A stretch of DNA of 55,777 nucleotides from an uncultured Paraglaciecola sp. (GTDB taxonomy: Bacteria; Pseudomonadota; Gammaproteobacteria; Enterobacterales; Alteromonadaceae): contig NZ_CAJWCF010000014.1 of the NCBI RefSeq assembly GCF_913020055.1, positions 1-55,777 on the forward strand. Reading direction: 5' to 3'. The position numbers were made by a program, and so were the translations under genes. The notes under the pieces are model-generated. The model did not search any database. It was not told where the DNA came from and worked only from the letters and a program-made list of their open reading frames with translations. Positions 24,879 to 35,818 of this stretch are shown piece by piece (positions within the stretch are counted from its first letter, which is position 1; the number at the start of each line of letters is the position of its first letter).

Positions 24879-24951
24879 TTTTAAGTCCCATGGAGATATG
24901 CCCCGAGTAATTTATCACAGTCACTATAAAAAAAGGACTACAGATAAACGT

Positions 24952-25473
24952 TTATGCCGAAAAAAACTGTCTTATTTTCAATCCCAAAGCCGTTGAATAG
25001 CCGAATGATTTAGCCAACACTTTTTGTTGCTCATCCAGAATATAGTAGGTTGGGTAACCTTGAATTTTAAATTGTTGTTTTAACGCCTCATGACCTAACA
25101 AAATCTGACTTGATATATTGTGTTTATCAGCAAAATTCTGGACTTCTTCGACATTTGAATAATCTAGCGCGACTCTTACAATATTCACTTTATCAGTGTC
25201 TAAATACTCAAGATTACCTATGCTGAGTGAACAGATTTTGCACCAAGGCGCAAAAAAATAAATCAGCGTCGGTTTGTCAGATTTGATTAAACTGTTTGTT
25301 TGTCCGTCAAGCCCGACCAACAATTGACCATTTACCTCGAGGTTGCTCTCACTATCGAGCATATTACGTGATTGCCACGCACTTATTGCAAAAACAAAGA
25401 CCCCCAAAAACAACAAATCTCTTAACCATATATGCCATTTAATAGATCTAAATTTATTAAAAACTTTATTCAA
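24952..25473 (-). CDS. Membrane-anchored thioredoxin-like protein (redoxin/TlpA type)
   Basis: 173 residues. One membrane anchor (about residues 16-35, WLRDLLFLGVFVFAISAW) is followed by a periplasmic thioredoxin fold. The active site is FFAPWCKICSLSIGNL (CxxC), and the cis-proline strand is IQGYPTYYILDEQQ. Such ScsD/DsbE-like proteins reduce periplasmic disulfides. The start codon is TTG at 25473, with GAGA eight bases ahead, and no ATG occurs before the anchor. Follows the long GAPDH gene with a terminator hairpin between them. Confidence 0.87.
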   Translation of the reverse strand: MNKVFNKFRSIKWHIWLRDLLFLGVFVFAISAWQSRNMLDSESNLEVNGQLLVGLDGQTNSLIKSDKPTLIYFFAPWCKICSLSIGNLEYLDTDKVNIVRVALDYSNVEEVQNFADKHNISSQILLGHEALKQQFKIQGYPTYYILDEQQKVLAKSFGYSTALGLKIRQFFSA

Positions 25474-25500
25474 AATGAAATCTCTTATTTCCTTTTTACA

Positions 25501-25526
25501 ATAAAACCCGCCGAAGCGGGTTTTAT
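25501..25526 (-). terminator. Rho-independent terminator of the long GAPDH gene
   Basis: Hairpin ataaaacccgc-cgaa-gcgggttttat, 11-bp stem, 30 bases after the stop. On the minus strand it is followed by a short T-containing tail. Confidence 0.85.
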
Positions 25527-25555
25527 TGCATTATTTTTGACTCAATTATTCGCTA

Positions 25556-27019
25556 CTATACCTTACTAGGTAAAGGCTGTGGCAATGTTGGATAAACTAA
25601 GTCAGCCATATGCTGCAATACTTTCATTACCTGACAACTATAACCAAATTCATTGTCATACCACACGTATAATGTGGCTCTATTACCAGCGACTATTGTC
25701 GCTTGCGAATCAACAACCGAAGGCGCTCGTGTGCCCACTAAGTCAGTGGATACAATTTCCTTTGAGGCTGTGTAGTTGATTTGATGTTGCAAGGGAGAGA
25801 ATAATGCGATGTCGCGTAAATATTCATTAATTGCCGCTTTATCGGTTGACTCTCCTAAGTGTAAATTTAATATTGCCAAAGATACGTTAGGTGTAGGCAC
25901 TCTAATGGAGCTACCGGTCAATTTACCTAGTAATTGAGGATATGCCTTAGCAACAGCAGTCGCCGCGCCAGTTTCAGTGATCACCATGTTTAATGGTGCG
26001 CTGCGCCCACGTCGATCGCCTTTATGAAAATTATCAATCAGGTTTTGATCATTAGTATAGGAATGCACCGTTTCAACATGACCACTTTCAATCACATATT
26101 TTTGATCTAACGCTTTTAAAACAGGTGTAATTGCATTGGTGGTGCAACTCGCCGCTGACAAAATCTTATCCGAAGACAAAATATCCTTATCATTTACCCC
26201 GTAAACAATATTTTTGATATCGCCCTTACCCGGAGCAGTCAACAGGACTTTCTTTGCGCCTTTGGATTGTAAATGCTGACTCAAGCCCTCTTCATCACGC
26301 CACATGCCGGTATTATCAACTACAATAGCTTGATCAATACCATATTGAGTGTAATCAACTTCAGTGGGGTTATTGGCATAAATGACTTGAATATAAGAGC
26401 CGTTAGCCTTAATCGCATTTTTTTCTAAATCGATTGTGATACTGCCATTAAAAGGCCCATGCACTGAATCACGACGTAATAAACTCGCTCGTTTTTCAAG
26501 ATCCCCTTCTTTACCACCACGAACAACAATCGCTTTTAGTCGTAACTTATTATTCGTACCTTGTCTTTCAATAAGCAATCGCGCTAATAACCGGCCAATT
26601 CTGCCAAATCCATACAACACCACATCTTGTGATTCTTGTTGATCTTTAACATTAACAATACTTTTAAGCTGACTAGAAAGATAATCTTCAATTGATAGTG
26701 ATTTATATGCGGGATCATAGTGATAAGCGTAGGCTAATCTGCCCAAATCAATATGCGCTGGAGCCAGCTCCATTTCATTCAAGGCTTGCAGCAACGGCCA
26801 ACTTTCTCTTAACCTAAGTTTGCTTTGCTCTTTTAACCTAACAGTACGATGGGCCTTAATAATCTCTATTGCACTAGCGCCTAAAAGGGGTCTTCCATAA
26901 ACCGATATCTCAATGGCACGATTACGATAAAGTTTACCCAATACAGGCTGCATTTGTTCTGCGTATTCTTGCCTTTCCTGCCAACTACTAATGAGTTCTT
27001 GCTCTAACTGCTGATTCAT
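25556..27019 (-). CDS. Glyceraldehyde-3-phosphate dehydrogenase, long form
   Basis: 487 residues, about 150 longer than GapA. The N-terminal extension (about 1-125) is helical and contains RNRAIEISVYGRPLLGASA. The GAPDH domain follows: Rossmann GFGRIGRLLARLLIE, HGPFNGSITID, the catalytic SAASCTTNAITPVLKALD with its Cys, THSYTNDQN-type region (HVETVHSYTNDQNLID), GDRRGRSAPLNMV and the C-terminal WYDNEFGYSCQVM. This type is known in marine gammaproteobacteria beside a normal GapA (which is at 34713). It may act in the gluconeogenic direction (inference). Ends with a clear terminator; about 340 bp of gene-free sequence upstream. Confidence 0.92.
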   Translation of the reverse strand: MNQQLEQELISSWQERQEYAEQMQPVLGKLYRNRAIEISVYGRPLLGASAIEIIKAHRTVRLKEQSKLRLRESWPLLQALNEMELAPAHIDLGRLAYAYHYDPAYKSLSIEDYLSSQLKSIVNVKDQQESQDVVLYGFGRIGRLLARLLIERQGTNNKLRLKAIVVRGGKEGDLEKRASLLRRDSVHGPFNGSITIDLEKNAIKANGSYIQVIYANNPTEVDYTQYGIDQAIVVDNTGMWRDEEGLSQHLQSKGAKKVLLTAPGKGDIKNIVYGVNDKDILSSDKILSAASCTTNAITPVLKALDQKYVIESGHVETVHSYTNDQNLIDNFHKGDRRGRSAPLNMVITETGAATAVAKAYPQLLGKLTGSSIRVPTPNVSLAILNLHLGESTDKAAINEYLRDIALFSPLQHQINYTASKEIVSTDLVGTRAPSVVDSQATIVAGNRATLYVWYDNEFGYSCQVMKVLQHMADLVYPTLPQPLPSKV

Positions 27020-27356
27020 AACCTGTTGCCTAATCCCCGATAGTCATATCAAATTCGCGGGCATTCTAATCAAGGAAACACAAAGAACCAAATTGTTGAA
27101 AAATTACCAATTTTCTAAAAAAGTACACTTAATGCTCTATTTTTAGGTAATTAATCTTCATTATGAGAAATAATTGTTCAAAGGAGAGGTTAAGTTTTAA
27201 AAATCAACATGATCAGCGCTCAAACAAGTATTTTTCCTAAGCAATAATGAAATTAACTTTCACTAAAAAACATTAATATTAATCAGTATACGTATCTGTA
27301 CAGACATTTCGAATGTTTAGAGGGCCACTTATTACTACTATTCATCATAAGAATCA
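27020..27356. other. Gene-free upstream region of the long GAPDH gene
   Basis: About 337 bases of AT-rich sequence that should hold the promoter of the minus-strand GAPDH gene. I found no palindrome or consensus promoter good enough to name. Confidence 0.5.
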
Positions 27357-27839
27357 TTAATAGCCCCGTGACCGAATAAACGAATGAAGCTGAAAAAATT
27401 GATTGGCTTGATGCGTATCTATACTTACATCTATATTCGATAACCAGGTAATGGCTGAATTAATATCGCTTAAAAACGCAAAATCCACCTCTGCGGCTTG
27501 ATAGGCTTTGGTTAATTGACTTTGAATTGTGTTGGCAATATCTGAATCCTGGATCACTACCGCTAGTCCAGTTAACCCCATAGATTTTCGGATTTTAGTG
27601 TGTTTTGCAAATGCCTTAAAAGTGGAAGGTGGCATTAAACTCTCGCCATACAAACAACTTAGACAGCCCCAAGGTTTAGATAAATCTAACTGTCCAATGT
27701 TCTGACCCATTTCTTTGGCCCCGCGTATCATGGTTTCATCGTTCCATGGGCCTCGAGCAGAGAAAATAATAGTTTGCTGGGAACGACTCACTACATAATC
27801 CCCGTGCTCCTGAGAATAGTTCACTTTATTTGTAATCAA
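27357..27839 (-). CDS. Hypothetical soluble protein, possibly STAS/SpoIIAA-like
   Basis: 160 residues, no signal peptide or membrane segment. The start of the fold, VVSRSQQTIIFSARGPWNDE, then an amphipathic helix and KPWGCLSCLYGESLMPPSTF, resemble the strand-helix-strand order of the SpoIIAA-like STAS superfamily. The ending SAITWLSNID could be its last helix. The similarity is a guess by eye. The codon at 27839 is TTG; a GTG at residue 6 (NKVNYS) is an alternative. It follows glgX by about 55 bases, so it may be read as the last gene of the glycogen operon. Confidence 0.55.
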   Translation of the reverse strand: MITNKVNYSQEHGDYVVSRSQQTIIFSARGPWNDETMIRGAKEMGQNIGQLDLSKPWGCLSCLYGESLMPPSTFKAFAKHTKIRKSMGLTGLAVVIQDSDIANTIQSQLTKAYQAAEVDFAFLSDINSAITWLSNIDVSIDTHQANQFFQLHSFIRSRGY

Positions 27840-27895
27840 TCATTAAACTTCACATCAAACCAACCATCTTATGTTTGACTGTAGGCATAAAATAC

Positions 27896-29974
27896 TCAGT
27901 TATCAACAGAACACTTAAACACACAAATACTTTTAAATGCTTGCATATGCACTTGCCTAATAAGTAAGTCAGGTTGTTCAGACCATCTCGCATATCGGGT
28001 ATCTAGCATAATTTGCCAGGCCGTATCAGCACCCAAGTCGGGTAAATGGAACCGTACATCATGGTCGCTGGCATTAAATACCAACAACCAATGTTCATGG
28101 TGTGCATTATCCGCATCACGCGGGCCACATAGTTCTAAAGCAAACGCTTGGTTATTGTGATTTTGCCAATCATCTTCTAACTTACGCTCGCCATCTGGCC
28201 GGTACCAATTAATCTTTTCGACATTATGGCCCAACGAATAATTGTCATCTTTTAAATTAAGATGATTAAGTATTTCACTACTTTTACGCAACGAAATCGC
28301 TTGCTGACAAAAGGTTAAGAAATCTTGTTTTTGTTGATTTAATGTCCAATCAAGCCAACTTATTTCATTGTCTTGGCAATAGGCATTATTGTTGCCCTGC
28401 TGAGTACGGCTTAATTCATCACCGCCAAGCACATGTGGGATACCTTGAGACAACATCAAAGTAGCAAACATGTTGCGTTTTTGTCTTTCACGTATAGCGA
28501 GTATCTGTGCATCAGAAGTTTCACCTTCAACACCATAATTAGCCGACACATTATGCCCATGGCCATCTCGGTTTTGTTCGCCATTTGCTTCATTGTGCCG
28601 TTCAGCGTAACTAACTAAATCATGCAAGGTAAATCCGTCGTGGTAACTGACGTTATTGACCGACGTAAGAATGGAACGGGCCTCCTTATGAAAAACATCA
28701 CGTGAGCCTAATAGCCGAGTAGCAAAATCGCTAGTGTGGCCTTTATCGCCTCGCCAAAACGAGCGTACAGTGTCTCGATATTTGTCATTACACTCTAACC
28801 AATTAGACGGAAATTGGCCTAGACGATAACCGCCATGACCTATGTCCCAAGGTTCGGCAATCAGTTTACTTTTAATTAATATTGGATCTTGACGAATGGT
28901 GCGAAAAAATCCAGACAACGATGAAAATTCATAAGGGTCACGGCCTAAACTAGCGGCTAAATCAAATCGAAAACCATCCACCCCCATTTCTGTTGTCCAA
29001 TAACGCAGTGCATCCATGACCATTTTAAGCACATACGGAAAAGCCGTATTCACACTGTTGCCACAGCCTGAATTATTGACATATTTGTTGTAATCAATCG
29101 CACCATATTCGTTACGATCGAATAAATAACATGACGAGTTATCAAAGCCTTTAAATGACAGTAATGGTCCGTCAAAGTCTCCCTCTGCAGTGTGATTAAA
29201 CACCACATCCAAAATCACTTCGAGCCCTGCTTCATGCAGAGTATTTACCATTGTTTTAAATTCAGCTACACCGTCTTCAACTACATACCTAGGTTCGGGA
29301 CAAAAGTAATTAATCGGGTTGTAGCCCCAATAATTTGTCAGCCCTTTATTGGTGATATAGGGTTCTGGCATAAATGCAGCCACAGGCATTAACTGAATAG
29401 CTGTAATGCCCAATGATTTTAGATGGCGAATAACTGAAGGGTGGCATACACCTAAAAACTTACCTTTATAGTGGTCTGGCACATCAGGGTGTAACTGGGT
29501 TAAACCTTTGACATGGGCCTCATAGATAACAGTTTGGTCAAGAGGAGTATGGGGTTTAAAGTTTTTCTGTAAGTAAGGTTCAGAGTCTTGGACTATGGCC
29601 TTAGGGATCATGTATTGGCTATCACCTTCGTACTGCGTTTTATTCCACACAGCAGGCCTATTTAAGGCTTTTGCATAAGGGTCGATGAGCAATTTCTGAT
29701 GATCAAATTTCAGCCCCATATGTACATGGTTTTCACCAATCACTCTGTAGCCATACAATTGCCCAGCTTGAATATTATCAAGCTGGCAATGCCAAATCTT
29801 TCCAGTTTTTGCTGGCATCGCAATGACCGCCAACTGTTCTTCTGTATCTTTGTTAAATAAACATATTTCAACGCCATCGGCATTAGGGCAATGAACGGCA
29901 AAATTACATCCACTTTGCCCCATAGTGGCACCTAAAGGATGAGGTTGCCCATCTGAAACATCAAACTTGGACAT
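27896..29974 (-). CDS. glgX: Glycogen debranching enzyme GlgX
   Basis: A 692-residue isoamylase-type enzyme that hydrolyses alpha-1,6 branches of phosphorylase-limit glycogen. Layout: N-terminal CBM48 beta-domain (HPLGATMGQSGCNFAVHCPN), GH13 barrel, C-terminal beta-domain. Active-site motifs: region I DVVFNHTAEGD, region II VDGFRFDLAAS (nucleophile Asp), region III KLIAEPWDIGHGGYRLGQFP (acid/base Glu), region IV NNVSYHDGFTL (transition-state Asp). Starts three bases after glgB stops, so translational coupling is likely. The gene order malQ-glgB-glgX lacks glgC/glgA in this window. Confidence 0.94.
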   Translation of the reverse strand: MSKFDVSDGQPHPLGATMGQSGCNFAVHCPNADGVEICLFNKDTEEQLAVIAMPAKTGKIWHCQLDNIQAGQLYGYRVIGENHVHMGLKFDHQKLLIDPYAKALNRPAVWNKTQYEGDSQYMIPKAIVQDSEPYLQKNFKPHTPLDQTVIYEAHVKGLTQLHPDVPDHYKGKFLGVCHPSVIRHLKSLGITAIQLMPVAAFMPEPYITNKGLTNYWGYNPINYFCPEPRYVVEDGVAEFKTMVNTLHEAGLEVILDVVFNHTAEGDFDGPLLSFKGFDNSSCYLFDRNEYGAIDYNKYVNNSGCGNSVNTAFPYVLKMVMDALRYWTTEMGVDGFRFDLAASLGRDPYEFSSLSGFFRTIRQDPILIKSKLIAEPWDIGHGGYRLGQFPSNWLECNDKYRDTVRSFWRGDKGHTSDFATRLLGSRDVFHKEARSILTSVNNVSYHDGFTLHDLVSYAERHNEANGEQNRDGHGHNVSANYGVEGETSDAQILAIRERQKRNMFATLMLSQGIPHVLGGDELSRTQQGNNNAYCQDNEISWLDWTLNQQKQDFLTFCQQAISLRKSSEILNHLNLKDDNYSLGHNVEKINWYRPDGERKLEDDWQNHNNQAFALELCGPRDADNAHHEHWLLVFNASDHDVRFHLPDLGADTAWQIMLDTRYARWSEQPDLLIRQVHMQAFKSICVFKCSVDN

Positions 29975-29977
29975 TTG

Positions 29978-32170
29978 TTAGCCCTTAAATAAAATAAACA
30001 TACAAGCCAAAGGCGGCAGATTAAAGCTGACAGAGTGAGATTGGTCGTTCCATGGCTCTGCAACCGCCTGCATTTTTTTACTTGTTTTGTAAGCACTACC
30101 CCAATACTTTTTGTCGTCAGTGTTTAAAACCAACTGGTAAGTGCCTTCATCCTGCACGCCTAACTTAAAGTTTTCGTAGGGCATAGGCGTGAAATTAATC
30201 AACACATACATCTTCTGTTTTGCATCACTAGACTTACGTAAAACAGATAAAATACTTTGATCTGCATTTCCATGATCAATCCATTCAAATCCTTGTTTAC
30301 TGTGATCTAATTCATACAGTGCAGGATACTTGCGATACGCTTTATTTAGGTCACGATACAAGTTTTGAATGCCTTTATGTTTATCATATTCAAGCAAATG
30401 CCAATTAATCGAGCTGTCATGATTCCACTCTGCAGCTTGGCCGATTTCATTACCCATAAAGTTAAGTTTTTTACCGGGATGAGCATACATAAAACCAGCA
30501 TAAGCGCGTAAGTTTGCAGCTTGTTGCCATTCATCCCCTGGCATTTTTCGTAACAATGAACCTTTACCATGTACCACTTCATCATGGGAAATAGGCAACA
30601 CAAAACTTTCGTCAAAGGCGTAAACCATAGAAAAGGTAATTTCATTGTGATGATAACGACGATAGGACGGATCTTTAGCAATATAATGCAAAGAATCATG
30701 CATCCAGCCCATATTCCATTTAAAACCAAAGCCCAAACCACCTTCAAATACAGGCCGTGAAACCTTTGGAAACGAAGTGGACTCTTCGGCGATAGTTATT
30801 GCATGGGGGAATTTTTCGTAAACTTCTTTGTTCATCCATTGCAATAAACTAATGGCTTCGTAATTATGGTTACCGCCATCTACATTAGGTATCCACTCGC
30901 CTTCTTCTCGTGAATAATCCAAATACAACATGGATGCCACAGCATCAACTCGAAGACCATCAATATGGTACTTATCCACCCAGAATAATGCATTGGCCAC
31001 TAGAAACTGACGTACCGTGTCCTTGCCAAAATCGTAAATGCAGGAGTTCCAATCTGGATGCCAACCTTTGCGAGGATCTTCGTATTCGTAAACGTGAGTT
31101 CCGTCAAATCTAGCCAAACCGTGGCCATCTTCAGGAAAATGCGCAGGCACCCAGTCAATGATTACGGCTATACCGTTCTGATGACACTGATCGACAAAAT
31201 ATTTAAAGTCATCAGGCGAACCAAAACGACTAGTAGGAGCAAACAATCCCACCGGCTGATAACCCCACGAGCCATCAAAAGGAAACTCTGAAATCGGTAA
31301 CAGTTCAATGTGGGTATAACCCATGTCTTTAATATACGGAATTAATTTTTCTGCTAACTCCCGGTAACTTAGGTACCTTTCACCCGAATCTTGCTCAGGC
31401 CGTTTCCACGAGGCCATGTGTAATTCATAAATACTCATGGGTTGCTGGTATTTGTCTTTCTTAGCTTTTTTTAACCAAGCTTTATCTTGCCATTGATATT
31501 GTTCGTGATCGTAAACCACTGAAGTATGTGATGGGTATTGTTCTGCGTAAAAACCTACTGGATCTGCTTTGTGCGGTAAATTATTACCCGCAGCATCTTT
31601 TAATTGATATTTGTATTTCGCCCCAGCTTCGATACCTGGTACGACTAACACCCAATAACCAAAATCGGTTTTTTGCATGGGTAAACACGATCCATCCCAA
31701 AAATTAAATTCACCAATTAACGACACCGCACTAGCATTAGGTGCAAACACAGCAAAACGAGTGGCTTGAATGGGTGCAGCTAGACCTACATCCAAAGAAA
31801 TAAGTTGCGCACCTAATTGTTGATATACATTTTGTGCACTGTGATCGATAAAATGCACAGCATGATAAGCCTGTTCTTGAAACTGGTAAGGATCAATAAC
31901 CTGATACAGCCCCTGTTTGTTTGTGACTTCGAAGGCATAAACTTGCGGTGCTTGTTTAACCTTAAACTCACCACGAAACAAATGACTATCAGCTACTTTT
32001 GTTAAGCTGCCGATTGGCTTACCAGATGCTAAGTCAATTACCTTGACTGTTTCAGCATTGAGTAACCAAGTTGTGACTGTAAAAATAGAATTTGAGGGCT
32101 GAAAATGAGCGCCCAGATGAGCAAAAGGAAAAGTACATGTGGCATGTTTGAGTAAGTGTTCTAGCTGCAT
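29978..32170 (-). CDS. glgB: 1,4-alpha-glucan branching enzyme GlgB
   Basis: A 730-residue GH13 enzyme making alpha-1,6 branches in glycogen. N-terminal CBM48-type domains (about 1-220; ATRFAVFAPNASAVSLIGEFN, then FNFWDGSCLPM) precede the catalytic barrel: IELLPISEFPFDGSWGYQP, region I VIIDWVPAHFPED, region II IDGLRVDAVASMLYLDY (nucleophile Asp), region III ITIAEESTSFP (Glu), region IV VLPISHDEVVHGKGS. Length matches E. coli GlgB (728). AAGG lies about eight bases before the ATG. A 51-base gap separates it from malQ. Confidence 0.96.
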   Translation of the reverse strand: MQLEHLLKHATCTFPFAHLGAHFQPSNSIFTVTTWLLNAETVKVIDLASGKPIGSLTKVADSHLFRGEFKVKQAPQVYAFEVTNKQGLYQVIDPYQFQEQAYHAVHFIDHSAQNVYQQLGAQLISLDVGLAAPIQATRFAVFAPNASAVSLIGEFNFWDGSCLPMQKTDFGYWVLVVPGIEAGAKYKYQLKDAAGNNLPHKADPVGFYAEQYPSHTSVVYDHEQYQWQDKAWLKKAKKDKYQQPMSIYELHMASWKRPEQDSGERYLSYRELAEKLIPYIKDMGYTHIELLPISEFPFDGSWGYQPVGLFAPTSRFGSPDDFKYFVDQCHQNGIAVIIDWVPAHFPEDGHGLARFDGTHVYEYEDPRKGWHPDWNSCIYDFGKDTVRQFLVANALFWVDKYHIDGLRVDAVASMLYLDYSREEGEWIPNVDGGNHNYEAISLLQWMNKEVYEKFPHAITIAEESTSFPKVSRPVFEGGLGFGFKWNMGWMHDSLHYIAKDPSYRRYHHNEITFSMVYAFDESFVLPISHDEVVHGKGSLLRKMPGDEWQQAANLRAYAGFMYAHPGKKLNFMGNEIGQAAEWNHDSSINWHLLEYDKHKGIQNLYRDLNKAYRKYPALYELDHSKQGFEWIDHGNADQSILSVLRKSSDAKQKMYVLINFTPMPYENFKLGVQDEGTYQLVLNTDDKKYWGSAYKTSKKMQAVAEPWNDQSHSVSFNLPPLACMFILFKG

Positions 32171-32221
32171 TTTTTCGCCTTAGTAAGGGTGACTCACAGA
32201 ATAAGTGAGCCACTGTCTGTT

Positions 32222-34417
32222 TTACTTAGAGGCGATTTTTCGTGCCTCAGATAAATTAGCTGCAAGATTATTTAACGAACTATCATCAAATATATCCTGT
32301 AAATTCCGTGTTAGTTTGCGTCGCCAATTAGGGTATTCGTTAAAGGTGCCAGGAATATTAACTGGCTTATCCATTTCTAACCAATCTTCCAATTGTAAGC
32401 TGAGAAGTTCACTTGAACCTCCAGCCATATGTATCTGCATACCAAAATTAAGCGCCTTGCTCATGCCAACATTATGCACATCATGGCCCACTTCGTCATT
32501 AACCGAATGATGGCCATGCAAGGTATCTAAAATAGCCTGCTTGTTTTCGTGTCTACTGGTATAGAGAGTACTTAAAATTTCTTCTGTAGGATATAAACCT
32601 AACTCTTTTCCTAACTCTAAATCATGACAATGCCAATAACCAGACAAGGTTGGCATATCGTGCGTGGTAAGAGTTGACATAGATTGTTCAGGGTAATGAG
32701 AAGGAGAGAAAAAACCACCATCTTTAGATTGCTCAAAAAAGAACACACGATAAGAATACACACCATTATCGGCTAGTTTGGTTCTAATCTCTTCTGGTAC
32801 GGTACCTAAATCTTCGCCAATCACCAAACTTTGATGTCTGTGGCTTTCCAAGGCCAAAATAGCCAATAAATCATCTACAGGATAATAGACATATCCGCCC
32901 TGCTTAGCATTGTCACCTTTAGCAACCCACCATAATCGTAGTAGAGCCATCACATGATCAATACGAAGAGCACCTGTAGCGCGCATGTTAGAATCAAACA
33001 ATTCAATTATGGGTTGGTATTGTTGTTGATAAAGTATTTCTGGGTCCATTGGCGGTAAACCCCAATTCTGCCCTAGTGGGCCCAAGATATCTGGGGGAGC
33101 ACCGACACTTGCATCTGTACAATATAAGTCTTTATTACCCCAAATTTCTGCACTACCTTCACTTACGCCTACGGCAAGATCGCGGTATAAACCAATTAAC
33201 ATGTCATTTTTTTGTGCGACTTGATTGGCCAGTTCTAGTTGCAGCGCGGCTTGCCATTGCAACCAGAGGAAAAACTTCACACGCTTGACATGTTTTTTAG
33301 TAAAGGTCTTAACTGCAGGATTGTGAAAGTCGGAGAATTCCTTTGGAAACACAGGCCAGCCCCACGACTCTTTGCCTTGTACCGCTAAACTCTCTTGTAA
33401 AGCATCATATACCGCCAAGGTCTGTAAACTATCACCACCTTCAGCTACAAAGGCTTTGAATGACTTGTTTAACTTGGTGTTTTTAGACAGATACTGGCTA
33501 TTCTGATATTCAAAGACTTTGTCTAGTGCTTGTAACTTTAGTTCAGTAACAATTTCATAATCGACTAAATCAGTGGCTCTAGCCTGCTGTAACTTATGCT
33601 GAAAATCTTGGTCATTGATGACTGCCTGTGTGTCAGCTTGCTGATATCCATCTAGGGCAGTCACATCAATATAAATAAAATTTAACCAGCGACGAGACGA
33701 GGGTCCATATGGGCTACAAGCATTGGCGTTAGCTGGATAAAGAGCATGAATAGGATTGAGTCCAACAAATTGTGCACCTTGTTTAGCCAATTTTTCAATC
33801 AGAAATGACAAATCGGTAAAATCCCCTACTCCCCAGTTGTTGTCACTGCGCAAACAATAAAGCTGAACGCTTAGCCCCCAGACTTTTTGACCTTGAGTCA
33901 GTGCTTTTGGCTTGAAACACGATGTAGGGGCAATAATCAGGCGCATACGGCCTAACACGTCGTCATCAATTACCAAAGACAATGTATGGTATCCCAAGGG
34001 TAAATCTACATTAATATCAATTAGATACTCTTGAAACTCAATCTCTTCGATATGTACAACATTTATCAATTGACCATCAATAGGAATAAATCGGTGTTGT
34101 AATATTTCACCAAGCTCAGTGTCAATCTGAGCCACATATTCATCTGTCACTAACTCAATAGGAAGGCGCACTGTAATTTGCAGAGGCTCTTTAACACGTA
34201 AAACCTGCACAGGGTTTAATACAGTCAACCATACTTTATTACTTTTATCCTGAACTTGTGCCAGTAACAAATCTGGGTCATTAACCTGATAACCCATTGC
34301 GGCTAACAACTTGCTTTTTGTTGCTGGCTCTATGGTTGTTGGATGTCCCCAAGCATCATTGTAGTTAGACTCAATTCCGCGATATTCCACCAGCTGCTCA
34401 AGTAACGAAGATGTCAT
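32222..34417 (-). CDS. malQ: 4-alpha-glucanotransferase (amylomaltase, MalQ)
   Basis: A 731-residue GH77 disproportionating enzyme that transfers maltodextrin segments between acceptors. Motifs: NWGVGDFTDLSFLIEKLA and GLNPIHALYPANANACSPYG at the entry, RATGALRIDHVMALLRLWW (nucleophile Asp), LVIGEDLGTVPEEI (Glu), TLTTHDMPTLSGYW (Asp). The N-terminal beta-domain of about 170 residues is the E. coli-type extension. It opens the malQ-glgB-glgX operon, so the enzymes for glycogen branching, debranching and oligosaccharide recycling are coexpressed. Divergent from gapA across 295 bases containing HexR-like sites, which may link its control to central carbon flux. Confidence 0.94.
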   Translation of the reverse strand: MTSSLLEQLVEYRGIESNYNDAWGHPTTIEPATKSKLLAAMGYQVNDPDLLLAQVQDKSNKVWLTVLNPVQVLRVKEPLQITVRLPIELVTDEYVAQIDTELGEILQHRFIPIDGQLINVVHIEEIEFQEYLIDINVDLPLGYHTLSLVIDDDVLGRMRLIIAPTSCFKPKALTQGQKVWGLSVQLYCLRSDNNWGVGDFTDLSFLIEKLAKQGAQFVGLNPIHALYPANANACSPYGPSSRRWLNFIYIDVTALDGYQQADTQAVINDQDFQHKLQQARATDLVDYEIVTELKLQALDKVFEYQNSQYLSKNTKLNKSFKAFVAEGGDSLQTLAVYDALQESLAVQGKESWGWPVFPKEFSDFHNPAVKTFTKKHVKRVKFFLWLQWQAALQLELANQVAQKNDMLIGLYRDLAVGVSEGSAEIWGNKDLYCTDASVGAPPDILGPLGQNWGLPPMDPEILYQQQYQPIIELFDSNMRATGALRIDHVMALLRLWWVAKGDNAKQGGYVYYPVDDLLAILALESHRHQSLVIGEDLGTVPEEIRTKLADNGVYSYRVFFFEQSKDGGFFSPSHYPEQSMSTLTTHDMPTLSGYWHCHDLELGKELGLYPTEEILSTLYTSRHENKQAILDTLHGHHSVNDEVGHDVHNVGMSKALNFGMQIHMAGGSSELLSLQLEDWLEMDKPVNIPGTFNEYPNWRRKLTRNLQDIFDDSSLNNLAANLSEARKIASK

Positions 34418-34565
34418 TAAAATTTAATTCCTGTCTATTTAACGGAGGTCAGCGACCTTCACAATCACCTCTATTGGAGGGGCAACATTTTATATTACTG
34501 CAATAGGAACATTATCGGCGAAAACCTTACATTGATGGCAATGAATACGTTTGCAATGACAATAT

Positions 34566-34580
34566 TGTAATTTAATAACA
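34566..34580. promoter_or_regulatory. HexR-like operator, distal
   Basis: tgtaatttaataaca, one mismatch from the gammaproteobacterial HexR palindrome form TGTAAT-NNN-ATTACA as I remember it. Lies between malQ and gapA. HexR controls gapA and central carbon genes in Shewanella relatives. Confidence 0.38.
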
Positions 34581-34627
34581 TATTTATGGGAATATTTTGC
34601 CTTATTCTACGATTTAGTCCATAATTT

Positions 34628-34642
34628 TGTAATAATATTTCA
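34628..34642. promoter_or_regulatory. HexR-like operator, proximal to gapA
   Basis: tgtaataatatttca, one mismatch from TGTAAT-NNN-ATTACA, 71 bases before the gapA start and 62 bases (about six helical turns) from the distal site. Paired spacing supports a real regulatory region, but the match is by eye. Confidence 0.38.
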
Positions 34643-34709
34643 GAAGGGCGTTATCGCCTTTCGTAATAAACTGATTTAATCGATTAGTTATAAAAGCTCA
34701 GAGGATTAA

Positions 34710-35708
<999 letters not shown>

Positions 35709-35765
35709 ATAGCTTGGCGAATTAATTGGATCGGTTGATCTTTAATTTGGCCACTAAAACATGTT

Positions 35766-35796
35766 AAAAAGGCGGCTATCTTAGGCGCCTTTTTTG
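35766..35796 (+). terminator. Rho-independent terminator after gapA
   Basis: Hairpin with arms aaaaaggcg and cgcctttttt around a loop of about ten bases, ending in a T-run, 58 bases after gapA and just before yeaD. It could act as an attenuator that lowers yeaD expression. Confidence 0.8.
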
Positions 35797-35818
35797 ATCC
35801 CCCTTATAGAGAACACCG